Shown: in pieces, positions 1 to 12,639 of the stretch
Layout of the letters: each line of letters begins with the position of its first letter
Position numbering within the stretch: the stretch's first letter is position 1
Made by a program: the position numbers and the translations under genes
Notes under the pieces: generated by a model
Seen by the model: only the letters and a program-made list of their open reading frames with translations
What the model was told of the DNA's origin: nothing
Databases searched by the model: none
Assembly (NCBI RefSeq): GCF_038396675.1
Contig: NC_088922.1
Coordinates: 62,995,001 to 63,059,000 of the forward strand
Origin: Hydra vulgaris
Lineage: Eukaryota > Cnidaria > Hydrozoa > Anthoathecata > Hydridae
Direction: 5' to 3'
Length of the DNA stretch: 64,000 nt

Positions 1-378
1 AATAGACAGAGAAAAACAATCACGTGCTTGTAAAGATGACAGTTGAGTAATAGTGTCGTGACAAGATGGCTTCCAGAAATGTCAGGGATGCCAATAGTAA
101 AAAAAAATCTGAAGAAATTAACTTTATACATAATTGACTTCTTATTAATAATACATTTAAAATAAATTACATTGCTTTTCAATTGTTAAATTCAACTTGA
201 ATAAGAAAATATGAAAAAAATATTTATAGCACTAATAAATTATCATGGGACTGTATATTAGGATAGGTGAAAAGAAATAGATTTTGAAAGTTGCATTTGT
301 CTGCAAAAATACATGATTCTTTATAAAAAAAATTGAAAAATTGTTTTCATTATATAATTAGCTAACTGTCTTGTTACT
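1..378. other. AT-rich, no gene seen
   Basis: No convincing coding region, splice-bounded exon or repeat boundary is visible in this stretch on either strand. Confidence 0.5.
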
Positions 379-661
<283 letters not shown>

Positions 662-1869
662 GTTGTGCTAAATCAGCAAGTATTGTTATTTATTGACACT
701 TTGTTTTACCAAGCCTTTTCCTGAAGTTTAGAAATTTTATTTGAATTTGTTCTTTTTACTTATTTTTATGTACATATATTGAACTTCTGGAGTAATATTT
801 ATGTGTTGACAGCTACCATAAAGTTTTAAAAACGGCTTCATTTTAAATATATTAGACTTTTGTCCTATTCCTACGAAAGAACTTTAAATTATTTTGCATC
901 GCCTTCAAAGTTATAAAACTGCATCGATGTCTGAAGCAATATTGATAACTCTGCAGCATCCTAAAATTCTTTTGCGCGTGAAACTTTAAATTGTACTATT
1001 TTAAAGTAAATGAAATTTTTATTCGCATTTTATTTTTTTAAATACTTTCGATGTCAAGTGACCTAATGCAAGTTGCATAAGGAATCATTCTCTAGTAAAG
1101 AAATTTGATATTATTAATTGTAAAATGTATAATAACATTATTTGTGTAAATTGCATTAATTTATAATAACATTAATTGTTGTTGAGCAGTTGCTGTCTAT
1201 TTTTGAAATAAAATTTTCCAAAATGACCCAAAGAATAATTAAAAAATGTGATGATGGCATGTAAACCAGAAGTTTTTGTAAATTTGCATTTAACCGTTCA
1301 TAGATTTTTAATCTCAGAATCTCAATTGAAAATGAATTTTTATAAATTATCTATCTTGTTTATTTAAACAGTTTCACATCTATCCTGCCTATTCATCTAG
1401 TTTTAACTTTTTTTAGCTGTAAACTAGACAATCTTATCCCGAATTGATCTGTTTTTAACATAAATTTTATTTGGAAATTGAATACCAAAAAGATTATCCA
1501 TTGATTGTTTTAACAAGTAAATTTTCTTTTTTAAATTGTTTTTTTATTTATTCCTATCCACAGTTTGCCAATTTTGACCCTAATACTCAAATTGAAGACT
1601 AAAAAAGTGACAATATGTCAAGCTAAAAAATTTCTGAGTACTTTGCAACTTTCTTTCATGAATCTTAAACATCACTAGTATTACAGGATTTTCTGTAAAA
1701 CAAACTTCTCACATTAGAAGAACAGATATATAAAACTCTATAAAATTATATTTTGTGTCATATGTCAACAATTTCGAAAAAGTTTTTCCATGAATTAATA
1801 AAAGTTCATTCGTATGATAAAGTAGATCTTTCCGCCCTGCAACAACATTAAAGTCAGGTAACGTTTGTA
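662..1869. other. AT-rich intergenic, nothing recognised
   Basis: No open frame with recognisable composition, no long repeat and no transposon end was found here. It lies downstream of the minus-strand gene at 1870-2451 and may hold that gene's 3' untranslated region. Confidence 0.4.
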
Positions 1870-2451
1870 TTAGCCAAAAAAATCCGGAAGATCAAACGCA
1901 ATATCGTGCAAACTAGCATTGCTGTTGCTGAATATTTTTTGACTAGTGGGAACCCGTTTACTAACATTTTGCACTTGCCTAATACTTCTAGAAATGACAT
2001 TTATGTTTTCTGCACTTGTTACTGAATTTTTGATTGCTATAAAAGAAAAATGACAAAAAGTCAAGGATGATCAGCTGTTTTATGTGATTTGATTATTAAT
2101 TCATCGATAACCATCGGCCATCCAATCGTCTAAAAATTAAAAATTAATTCTTTTTTAAAAATATAGCGAATCTCATTGGATCTTGATATTGAAACTAACA
2201 CAAAAAATATTTCATATTTATGTATCCTTTCGTAAAATTTACAAAACTAAAACAAGTAATTTAATAAATTGCGTACCTTTATTAGCGTTTCCTTGATATT
2301 GATATACAAAAACGTCTCCTCCTTTTGGCTTTTAGGCAGTTTTCTCTTACACATGGTTTTCATTAACGTTTGCTAAACACTCAAGTATCTCGTTAATACT
2401 TACCATTTTCTTGCGCGCAAAATATGGCTTAGCGTAAACGGTAGGCTCCAT
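1870..2451 (-). CDS. Small three-exon gene, unidentified 88-residue protein
   Basis: Three minus-strand exons join in frame. Exon 1 is 2451-2404: ATG in a good context, starting MEPTVYAKPYFARKK, then the donor GTAAGT. Exon 2 is 2328-2277: after an AG acceptor, reading PKGGDVFVYQYQGNANK, then the donor GTACGC. Exon 3 is 2036-1870: acceptor TTCTTTTATAG, ending SLHDIAFDLPDFFG and a TAA stop. Exon lengths of 48, 52 and 167 nt give one 88-residue frame without a stop. The protein is basic and Ser/Asn-rich, with no signal peptide or membrane segment. I do not recognise the family. The C-terminal AFDLPDFF resembles a PCNA-interacting (PIP) box, Q-x-x-L-x-x-F-F, but lacks the Gln. The gene has no transposon-like features and is probably a host gene. 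The structure is inferred from splice signals and frame only. Confidence 0.6.
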
Positions 2452-2622
2452 TTTATTTCTGTTGCACTCCTAAGTAATTTTTTGAAAATACAGTTAAAAT
2501 TATTTTTTAAGTATTATATAAACCCACACACAAACGTATTGGTTTCAGTGATTATCTCATCGCTTATAAATAATGCAGTAAAAGCCGTACAATTTACCGT
2601 ATAATACAAACACTTCAAAGAA

Positions 2623-2686
2623 TTTTTTTTACTAACTACTTCCTTTTACATAAAATGTAAAAGGAAGAAGTTAGTAAAAAAAAAAT
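2623..2686. repeat. Near-perfect hairpin palindrome
   Basis: Two arms of about 29 bp, bounded by runs of T and A and with ACTAACTACTTCCTTTTACA in the left arm, face each other across a few bases. One of at least eight such snap-back sequences in the window. Confidence 0.85.
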
Positions 2687-2805
2687 GCTAAAAAGACTTT
2701 TAAAAATTTGTAAAGCTTTAATAATAAAAAGGTTAACAAATGTATTTCTTTTGCAAAAACAAAGACATTTTAGTAAAATAAAGAAAGGTCAGCTTTAAGT
2801 TGCTT

Positions 2806-3084
2806 TTAATATATATACATATTCATATATATGTATACATATATATGAATATGTATATATACTCATAAATATGTATAAATACATGTACATATTCATATAT
2901 ATGTATATGTATGCATATATTTGAATATGTATATATATTCATACATATATATGAATATGTATATATACTCATATATATATATAAATACATGTACATATTC
3001 ATATATATGCATATGTATGCATATATTTGAATATGTATATATATTCATACATATATATGAATATATATACATATTCATATACAC
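2806..3084. repeat. AT minisatellite, about 120-bp higher-order unit
   Basis: The array mixes ATATTCATATATATG and CATATATATGAATATG blocks, which are each other's reverse complement. The block from about 2880 is repeated nearly exactly from about 2990. Related sequence resumes at 4457 on the far side of the Tc1 element, so the element inserted into this array. Confidence 0.85.
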
Positions 3085-4456
3085 AGTATGCGACAAAAGT
3101 TTTTACATATTTTTGAAAAATATTCTTTTTCAAAATTTTACAATACTTCTTGTATTCTTCAACAGTTATCGAACTCCAAACATACTTAACTCGTTCCCAT
3201 AATTCTTTTCGACTGGCTGCTCTTGTTTCATAATTATAAACTCGATTCTTCTCAATAGACCAAAGATTCTCGATCGGGTTAGGATCGGGACTTTGCGCAG
3301 GTCACTCTAGAATCTTAAATTTCTTCGAATTTAGGAATTCTAATGTGATTTTTGCCTTCTGCTTTGGATCATTGTCTTGCATAAAAAGTGTCGAACGAAT
3401 TTGCTTTCGCCATCCTCGTAAACTAGGCAAATAGCCATTGTTTAAAATGTCAATATAATGTTTCGCGTCCATTATTCTATCAATTTTTACGATTTTACCA
3501 ACACCAGACGAAGAGAAACATCCCTAAAACAACAACTTTCCGCCGCCATATTTTACTGTTGGAATAAAGTCACGATCAGAAATTCCTTCTCCAGCTTTTT
3601 TCCATACATATCGAATGCCATCAGAGCCAATCAAGTAAATCTTGCTTTCGTCTGTCCAAATCACCTTACTCCACTCAGCAAAAATCCAGTTTTCATACTT
3701 CTTTGCAAATTCCAATCGTTGTTTACGATATTTCGGTGTTAGTAGTGGTTTCTTGATCTTCTTTTTTGCCTTGAATCCAATTCTCTTGAGTTCTCTCTGT
3801 ACTGTTCGAGTACTTACCACTGTACCTTGAGCATTATTTAATTGTTTCTTTACATCGTATGCTGATTTTTGCTTTATTTGTCATGATTATTCTAGAAATT
3901 GTTCTCTGATCTCGAGTAGTGAAAATTTTCTTGCGTCCATTTTTGTTGCATTTCTCCTCTATATCGTTTCGCTTCTTAGTTTTATAGATTAAACAATAAG
4001 ATATATTAAGTTCTCGTCCTATCTCACGAAGAGACAATTCTGATTTAAGCGTCTGAACAGCTAAATTTTCAATTTCTTTCGACACTTTTTTCATTCTTTC
4101 AATTATAGTTTTTCTGTTGTTTACATTACGACTTTTAAGTTTAAGTAAACCGTTTATTACTAATTGAGATATGTTTTATTTAAGCAAATTAAAAATATAG
4201 CCACAAAGTATTAATTTTGCATTAGAATTAATAATAGCATAAATCGCGACAAAACTGTTTACATCTGACATTTTGTTTCAATAAATAATTTGCTATAAAC
4301 ACTTCTCATTCATTTAAATTCAGGCTCAAAACATGAAACAACAATGAATTACCTTTATTTTGGTATATATATATTGATATATAAAAATGTATTTCAATCA
4401 TTTATTTTAAAAAAGAATATTTTTCAAAAACATGTAAACACTTTTGTCGCATACTG

Positions 4457-4459
<3 letters not shown>
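3083..4459. mobile_element. Tc1/mariner element 1, about 1.38 kb, decayed
   Basis: The left end carries ACAGTATGCGACAAAAGT (from 3083) and the right end carries its reverse complement ACTTTTGTCGCATACTGT, ending near 4459. Both ends abut TA-rich DNA, as expected for TA target insertion. The interior holds a minus-strand transposase pseudogene. The length and short terminal repeats fit an ordinary Tc1-like element. It is inserted in an AT minisatellite that continues on both sides. Confidence 0.9.
3095..4094 (-). pseudogene. Tc1-like transposase, DD34E, broken
   Basis: The amino-terminal part (4094 to about 3870) encodes a helix-turn-helix DNA-binding region, with SLREIGRELNISYCLIYKTK. The frame shifts near 3865-3875, and the catalytic part continues with STRTVQRELKRIG and then VIWTDESK, which holds the first catalytic Asp. 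Further down are QDNDPKQKAK (second Asp) and SPDPNPIENLW (Glu), 34 residues apart, which is the Tc1 spacing. Two Trp codons have become stops, one just after GGGKLLF (TAG) and one in the W-P-A-Q-S-P motif (TGA). With one frameshift and two nonsense codons it cannot make active enzyme. The family cuts and pastes DNA at TA sites. Confidence 0.9.
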
Positions 4460-5017
<558 letters not shown>

Positions 5018-5195
5018 GAAACTTGCCAATGATAACATTTTAGATGGAGTGCTTGATAGTAACTTTTTGCCTTATTTGCTCTGCACAGAATATAAAAGGC
5101 CCTTTTTGAGAATTTAGCCTTTATTACTTCCGTTGTCATTCTCTAATAGTTTTCTCAGCCCAACAAGGGAAACTCAACCAACGTACCTAAACTGA

Positions 5196-5266
5196 ATCAG
5201 TGTTTTATAAAAGGGTGGATTTGCTCAAGAAGTTTTGAGCAAATATGCCCTTTTAAAAAACACTGA
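5196..5266. repeat. Hairpin palindrome
   Basis: TCAGTGTTTTATAAAAGGGT with a following GGATTTGCTCAA is mirrored by TTGAGCAAAT and CCCTTTTAAAAAACACTGA across about 4 bp. Arms are about 33 bp with a few mismatches. Confidence 0.85.
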
Positions 5267-5974
5267 CTCGTCTATAAAGGAGGTAGATCCTTGTATTATT
5301 TTACAAGTATGTAGTATGTATCAAGTTTTACCAAGATGGAATTTTGGATAAAAATAGGAGATAAGCATGGTTCAAAAATCCTATACCAATGTTAAAAGTT
5401 TTGTAGATTTTTTTTTTATAGACTCTTTTTTGAAAGTTAGGGATATAAAAAGCAGATAAACTTTTAGTCTACCACTTGCATATATTCTTACCAACACTGC
5501 AAATCACTACAATGTAATATTTGAGAAAAAAAGGTTTGGTGTACAAGGCAAAAATTAGTATCAAAGTATCTACGTACAGAAAAAGAAACGTTACCCTACC
5601 TTTTTTTTAATATTTAGTAAATCATATAAGTCAAGTTCCATATGAAATTCGACCAATTGCAACTTGCATATCATACATACATGGAATTGTAACTATAACA
5701 TTTACCTATTTGGCCCTTTACCACAATAACACTGCACACTATTAAAAATTATTATCTAAAATAGATATGTGGTAAACATAGCAAAACTATAGGATAAAAA
5801 CATCGCATCATTTTGCAATCTGTCTAAAAATAACTTTTTACATTAAAATCCAAGACAGAAAGAAATGAGAAAATATAAAAAACGCACCTAAGACTAAGTG
5901 ACAGTTTTTTCAGCCATCATCAATTCTATATTTTGCTAGTCCATGTCGTTTTACACAGGTAATAGATTATGCCA
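5267..5974. other. AT-rich, no gene recognised
   Basis: No open frame with recognisable features and no transposon end are visible in this stretch. Confidence 0.4.
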
Positions 5975-6163
5975 TTACACTTGGATTACAGTTGACGCTA
6001 CTAACGAAGTTTGGTCAATAGCAGCTTTTCTATAACTTTTCAGCTTATTCTCAATGTTATCTAAACAATTTCTAATCTTTTTAATATCGTAACGTACATC
6101 ATTAAGAAGATCTAAGCATGACTTTTCAAATGCTACAAAAGTAAAAAATACTGGTCCAAGCAA
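5975..6163 (-). CDS. Uncharacterised coiled-coil-like open frame
   Basis: A 62-residue minus-strand frame includes CLDLLNDVRYDIKKIRNCLD followed by a charged heptad-like stretch (NIENKLKSYRK), so a short coiled coil is plausible. It lies downstream, on the same strand, of the transposase remnant at 6420-7400. In related cnidarian and insect elements I recall a second protein with similar heptads before a DUF4806 domain. That link is a guess; nothing after the coil supports it. It could equally be a chance frame or an isolated exon. Confidence 0.3.
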   Translation of the reverse strand: MLGPVFFTFVAFEKSCLDLLNDVRYDIKKIRNCLDNIENKLKSYRKAAIDQTSLVASTVIQV

Positions 6164-6419
6164 GAGATGCAGTTATTAAAAGAAAGAAGTTAAAAAAGAA
6201 TAATCTTTTTTTTTAACAAATTACTAATTTCTCCAATATTTGCGAACAACAAAGTTTTAATCTCTTGGTATTAGCTTAAAAATGTTAGTTACTGGAAATG
6301 TTTGTTACTGGAAAAACAAAAAACTCATTTCACAAATTTGTGACACGATAAACTTGAAACAGTGAAGATTTACAAGGTTATTAATAAAAACTTTTTTGTT
6401 TAAAAATATTCGACATAAT

Positions 6420-7400
6420 AACATAATGTTTGTCATTGCCAATTATGTTATCAATAACAATAACTTTTCCATCTCTAAGTAGCCCACAGTTGTTGCAGTT
6501 ATCTGTACAAAATAAAAAATGTCCATGTACTGTGTGCCTTGATTACCTAACGTTGGTTTTTTGGAGTGTTGTTTAGACTGTTGAGAAATTGGCCTGAAAA
6601 ACACAAATCGCTTTTCACCAAGTTCAGATAAGCGCCTGCATATTTGTTTTAAAGGGAGTTTGTCAGTACTAATCTTTTTGTTTACATACCTAATACGTTT
6701 TCAAAAAAAAAACACTGTACTTATCTAGAGTACCAAAGTGTCTAACATCAAAAAACAGACATGGATAAGACCATGTATTGTATATATAACTGAAGAATCA
6801 CCATGTGGTTTAAACATCTGGTCAACAAACTTTTTTAAAAGAATTTCTGCATAATTACAGTACACATTTAACATCGAATTGCTTGAAAGAACTTACATCT
6901 GCAGCATGCATTAACATAAAGTGATGGTATCGTCGTGGTGGGAGATGACTTGGTAAAACTGGAGATCCAAGATAACATTAAAAATCCTAATTTTAGTTGC
7001 TTTCCAACCATCAATATCATTTAAAATTCTTGATTTACGACCTAACTCCGTCGTGATGTATATAGCTATATTTGTTATTTCACATGATATTGCATCTGCA
7101 ATTTGCATACTAATTTTTACTTTTCATTTACTACGTAAAAGATGCATTTATATACGAATAGATCAAATGCATATATTACAAAGGAACTTGAGACACTGCA
7201 TCAATGCCAAATTTAAGTAACATTGATAAAGAATTATTCTTGTAATACTGTATTTGTTTTTGACTAGAGAATGAAGAACCACATCGTTTTTCTGCGTTTA
7301 ACAAATGAAAAATCATTCTATGATCAATTCTAATCCTTTTTTGAGCCCTTCAGTGAAAAAGTGGGCCATGTCCATAATATCACATTTGAAAATAACTGCA
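6420..7400 (-). pseudogene. DDE-type transposase remnant (DYMHL / GWKATEFR family)
   Basis: Reading the minus strand across frames recovers ordered motifs of a transposase-like family common in cnidarians and insects: KFGIDAVSQVPL-stop-YMHL, then ELGRKSRILNDIDGWKAT with FRIF, then NYAEILLKKFVDQMF with the HGLIH block, a decayed LDKYSVFFFEN-like stretch, and LPLKQICRRLSEL. The longest single frame is 6911-7108. The order matches the family from its middle to its C terminus, but several stops and frameshifts interrupt it, so it is dead. I recall the family as CACTA/EnSpm-like but am not sure of the superfamily. No flanking terminal repeats were found. Confidence 0.6.
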
Positions 7401-7685
7401 CTTGTTTAAAAAATTGTTTTATATCATACATGATGAAATACAATACACGCTATAACTACATTATTAGTTACATGGGAGTGTCAGTAACATAAGGAAAATG
7501 TAGTTGTGTAAAGAAATGCTTTTGATTGGTTGTATGAGTAAAAAATTACTACTCTTTCAATTGCCAAACGGCAAAACATCAGGTGAAATTGGTCCTTGTC
7601 CATATTTTTCATGTCCACTTTTCACATCATACACCTTTAATGACATAACATACCACAACCTTAACTAAATGACATTTCCTTTGCA

Positions 7686-7853
7686 TTAAACACTTATATC
7701 TTCCTCGTCCTCCTCTATGGAAATATCTTCATTTTGACATGTGAGATTTTGAAAAAAGCTGTAGTGCACTCGAGGTATATAAGTAAGAAATTGCTTGAGA
7801 TCCTTCAATTTAGCTTCAGAGAGTTGTGTTCCTTCTGAATTTATAATTAGTAA
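7686..7853 (-). CDS. Exon-like frame ending in an acidic tail
   Basis: Next to the TA array a minus-strand frame reads [20 protein letters not shown] and then [14 protein letters not shown], ending in an acidic [12 protein letters not shown] and a TAA stop. Its composition is protein-like, unlike its surroundings. Upstream it runs into (TA)n, which has probably replaced its 5' part. It may belong to the transposase remnant next to it or to a separate element. No family is recognised. Confidence 0.35.
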   Translation of the reverse strand, partial: LLIINSEGTQLSEAKLKDLKQFLTYIPRVHYSFFQNLTCQNEDISIEEDEEDISV

Positions 7854-7863
7854 TACATATATA

Positions 7864-7915
<52 letters not shown>

Positions 7916-7975
7916 TATATGCATATATGTATATATGTATATGCATATATGTATATATGTATATGCATATATGTA

Positions 7976-8034
<59 letters not shown>

Positions 8035-8035
8035 A
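7853..8035. repeat. (TA)n with GCATATAT units, left flank of the hAT element
   Basis: Pure TA alternates with a GCATATATGTATATATGTAT motif repeated several times between 7912 and 7984. It stops exactly at the hAT left end. Confidence 0.95.
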
Positions 8036-8384
8036 CAGGCCCGCCGTGAGCCTTTGCGGCGCCCAGGGTCAAAATTTCGCAAGCGCCCTATTGAAAGTGA
8101 AAGCTGATCTAATGATCCATAATTCAATACATATAATAAGCCATTTGATATCAAATCAAAGAGGATAAAAGAATATAGAATTTTTTAATTTTAATTAATG
8201 AACATTTGAACAGTTTATTTCTAGATAATTGCAATGGTCTTTTGACTTGGTTATACACTCATACATAAAATGATAAAGTCGACACTAGAACATGGTAGAA
8301 ACAGACCAAAGACAATCATTAAACACTATTGGATGTTAAGAGCAAAATTTTGTCTAGAATACAACAGCTATTGTTGTTTCAACT

Positions 8385-11300
8385 TCAGAGGAAATTGATC
8401 TTTCGAGCTTTACTCATGGCGAATTTGGAAATCACTTCACCGTAGCACAACTTTTTGGCAAGATCATGCTCAATGGAAATAACCAGAAGATTCGTGAGTC
8501 GTTCTTGGCTCATTGTAGACCTTAAAGCTGTCTTAACTAGAGCAAGCTTACTAAAAGATCTCTCGCCTTCCGCAACAGAAACAGGGATGGTGTTGAAGAT
8601 GCGCAGCAAAATGCAGACTGATTCGAAGAGCGGCTGAAGACCTTTCTGGTATATTCCATTCAATAACGTCATGGAAGTGAGAGATTCTTTAGGACCAAAA
8701 AGATTGGATCGCTTCAGAGCATCGAGGTGGCGGACCTCTTTAATAAGTTTCTCTTCCTCAACATCGGTCGCGTAGATTTGTGCCAAGACCTTGCATTTCT
8801 CCTCCAATTGGATAGATGCTTCAACACTTTCTTCTGATTCTTCTTCATTTGACATAACAAGAGATTTCAATGACCACAAGAAGGAAAACATATTCGTCGT
8901 CTTCTCAGCAGCTTGGAATCTATCGCTGACCTGCTGAATAAGAGTATCAAAAGCGGTATTGAATACGCTCACCTCAAACTCTTTTGCTTCGTCTTCATGG
9001 AAATGAGCGGTGTTCCTCACCTCTTCGTGAAAGGTCTTCCTTTTTTTCGTCCTCTTCTTCACAAATTCTGATTGAAAACCAAAAGAAGCAAGACCAGATG
9101 CTATCAAACGTGCCTCATTAAGGATGCTGGTCCAAGATGATCTCAGTCGATTTAGATCTTCAATAAGAGTCTTAATGAGTTTCATCTCGTCGTCCAAGGA
9201 TATATTTTCTGATTGGAGTGCAAGGCTCACGTAGTTGATTGATTGAAGCGTTTTATACCAAAAGGTTGTCATTACGATGAACTCGAATGAATGAACCCAC
9301 TTCTCCAGAGATTTTACTTCATTCAATTGATCAGCTGTTAGATCAAAATCGCGGAGCTTTTTCAAAGATTCGAGGATTTCCCTGGATCGCTTGACTAACG
9401 GCTTCACGGCCTCGATTCGCGCACTCCATCTGGTTTGCGACGTTTGATGACGGGACAAACCAGTGGTTTCAATCAAGACTTTCCACCGACTAGGGCTTCC
9501 AGTGAAAAGATTGTAAATAGACAGGACTCGGCCAAAGTAGTTCTTGACTTCAACCAAAGATTCAGCAGAATGAACACCAGCAAGGTTGAGACTATGAGTG
9601 CTGCATGGCATATAGAGAGCTTGAGGATTTTTTTGCAGTATAATCGCCTGTACTCCTTTGTATATACCGGACTTGTTCGCTCCATTGTCATATCCTTAAC
9701 CTCTGCAGTTTTTGAGTTCGATTCCATTTTGTTCTAAGACGTCCATAATAAGCTTGGCAATGTCAGCACCTATCTTTTTTTCAAGATTCTCGACCCTCAG
9801 AAAGCGCTCCTTCACGGTCCATTTTTTGTCATTACCAAAGTATACAAAGCGGAGAACAAAGGTGATTTGCTCGGTGTGAGAGACGTCCGGAGTCCCGTCC
9901 ACAAGAATGGAATAGTAGATGGCCATATGAGCTTCGTTGATGATGGCACCGTGAACGATTCCTCCGCACTCTTTGATGAATTCATTTTGAGTGCTCCAGC
10001 GCAAGTAATGGGCATTCATTTTGTTACCTTCTTGTTGGCAGCGGGAAACTTCTTCTAAGTGTAGTTGGAGAGTCTTGTTGTGCTTGGCCAAGAGCTCTAG
10101 GATAGCTAGAAAGTTACCATTGTCGTCTTCTCCAATCATTTTTGATAAACCTAAAAATTATAATAATAAGACAGATTTATTTAAAACAATAAAGAAGCAT
10201 TTGTTTTATTTTATGATGATTCTATGATGATTTTATATTATGATTTATGAATATTATAACATATTTATTTAAAAGAATAAAGAAGGATTTGTTTTATTTA
10301 ATGATTTCCAAAATATCTAGTTAATCTTATAAATATAAGCTAAATAGATTTAAAGATAGTCGGTATCACAATAGAATAATTGTAAATAGATTTACCTCTG
10401 AAACTAAGGTTTCGTGACGCTAAAAAAAGAGTAACATCTAAGATGCATCGTGGAATTTCACGCCACCTGGCTGCTTCATTTCTTATCGAGTTTTCAAGAG
10501 CTGCATCTATTCCGCTTTGATTTTCTAAGCTTTCTAGCGCCGTTTTCCATTCTATGTAAAAGTTTCGATGCTGGGTGTTATTCTGGGGACTTTTGACTTT
10601 CTCAGGTAGCTTGTGCCAGTTGCAGCTTATTCCATCATTCCATCTTAGAAGGTGCGACTGGTGTCCGATCCCAAAAGATTGTTTGCTTCCAAACAAAGAA
10701 CACGGAAAGCACATAAATGATTTCTTAGATACACTCCAGACCAGCCAATCTCGGCATGTCTTCTCCCCGTTGAGAAAAGTTTCGTAGAAAATTGATTCAG
10801 GAACCTTCTTCTTATTAGAATCTTTCGGGAAAGCTGAAGGATTTCGAGGAAGCCCCTGTAGAAGCACAGAATCTCTTTCCACTTTGGAAAGATGTGCTGC
10901 CCACAAAGCAGGATCATTGGAAAGAATGGTAGCGATGGGTTCTTCTGTTGGCAACACCTGAGAATAAATTTTAAAAAATCTTATTTTATTGTTTAAAAGT
11001 TTATTGACATCATTTCTTTTAAAGAGGTAGAACTTACCAAAATATTCTCTTCATTCACAGCTACCATTCCGACTTTTGATAGGGGCTCTCCCGAGCTTTC
11101 AGAAATGTCAGTGACATCGTTTTCAGTTCCAACCTATAAAAAAAACTTAAAAATTTATATAACATTGAATTAATCAAATGGGAAAATATCCTTTCACGGG
11201 GAAAACTATTTACTACTTGAATCGATTGACTTGGCAGGAAAGAGTTTGAAGCAGTAGGACTTTCATCTTCTCCTTTTTTTGTAACTGTAATACCACAGTC

Positions 11301-11396
11301 TTAAAGAGTGCGTTTGTTCTTTTCCTCATTCGCAGTTCTTTGAGCAGCATTCTTTCTTACTTGACAACCAGAATCTTTCTTTTTAAAACCAGACAT
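8385..11396 (-). pseudogene. hAT transposase, four exons, two nonsense codons
   Basis: Exons are 11396-11214, 11133-11038, 10957-10396 and 10150-8385; all splice junctions are GT-AG and keep phase, giving 869 codons. Exon 1 starts MSGFKKKDSGCQVRK. Exon 3 has a TTF-type zinc-finger region (DWLVWSVSKKSFMCFPCSLF) and ends in SFRG. Exon 4 carries the DUF4371 region with the first catalytic Asp (DGTPDVSHTEQ), the second Asp (YDNGANKSG), the C-x-x-H signature in MPCSTHSLNL, and the C-terminal dimerisation region with the likely Glu in GERSFSKL. It resembles ZMYM1-like hAT proteins. Only two defects are visible: TAA at 11301-11303 in exon 1 and TAA at 9696-9698, where Gln would be expected just before the second Asp. 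The copy is therefore young. The family moves DNA by cut and paste with 8-bp target duplications. Confidence 0.88.
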
Positions 11397-11757
11397 ATTT
11401 TAATTTTTTTTGAAACAGCATCCGCTCATAAGCAAAGAACTGTTTGAATTTCTTCTTGATTGGGTCTATCAGACTATCACATCGATATCACGTGTTTCAA
11501 AATTGTTTCAAATTTGAGAGATTTTAAAAATTAGAGAAATAAATTTAATAAAATTGTTTTAATATTTTATATCAATATCAAACTACTTGGATTTAATCTA
11601 ATCTCTCTTTTTAATAAAGTAAAAAATCTCCGTTTTTAATTGAATGAAAATCTCCTTGTACTAAAGTTGTTTTAAACATTTACTTCAGCGGGTTGTTAAA
11701 TTAATCATTAGTATTCACTTTATTTGCGAGTTTCCGCTATATAAAAAGAATCGCTTT

Positions 11758-11906
11758 ATTTAAAACTAATGTTTTAAAACTTTTAAAACATTAGTTTTAA
11801 ATACAATAAAAAAAGTAATTAATGCTTTAAAACTAAGAAATTAGCATTACTTTCAAATTGAAAGTAATGCTAATTTCTTTGTTTTAAAGCATTAATTACT
11901 TTTTTA
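11758..11906. repeat. Two adjacent long palindromes inside the hAT element
   Basis: The first (11758-11801) has 21-bp arms of TTTAAAACTAATGTTTTAAAA. The second (about 11807-11906) has arms of nearly 50 bp containing TTAGCATTACTTTCAA and its mirror. They lie between the gene's 5' end and the right terminus. Subterminal palindromes can bind hAT transposase in other systems, but here that is speculation. Confidence 0.85.
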
Positions 11907-12183
11907 TATAAAAAGTCCAGTTATGAAGCACTTCATCACAAAGTTGAAAATTTAAACTAAAAAAAATTGACCGGCCAATAAAAGCAATTGACCGTCTATT
12001 ATATGTTTTAGCTGGTCAAATTGACCGGCTGCTTTTGATTTCTTATTTTCCACGCTGCTTCCCAGTACTTCATCTTTTTTTTAAATAAACATGAAAAAAA
12101 TATTATTTATATTCGGCTTCGTGCGCCCCTGTCGACCTGGCGCCCGGGACAAAACAACCCAGTAGACCCCCCTCACGGCGGCC

Positions 12184-12536
<353 letters not shown>

Positions 12537-12639
12537 CTTTGGAAGTCATTTTCTTGTTATACGTTAAAATATGGGTAGAATTCAATAAATACGGCTACTT
12601 ATAAACTTTTTTAAATATATATATATTTTTAATAATATA

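Noticed and set aside
3458-3742. Plus-strand open frames across Tc1 element 1
   Set aside because: They are antisense shadows of the transposase gene; the minus strand carries the recognisable motifs.
9812-10227. Other open frames overlapping hAT exon 4
   Set aside because: They are alternative frames and antisense of a clearly assigned coding exon.
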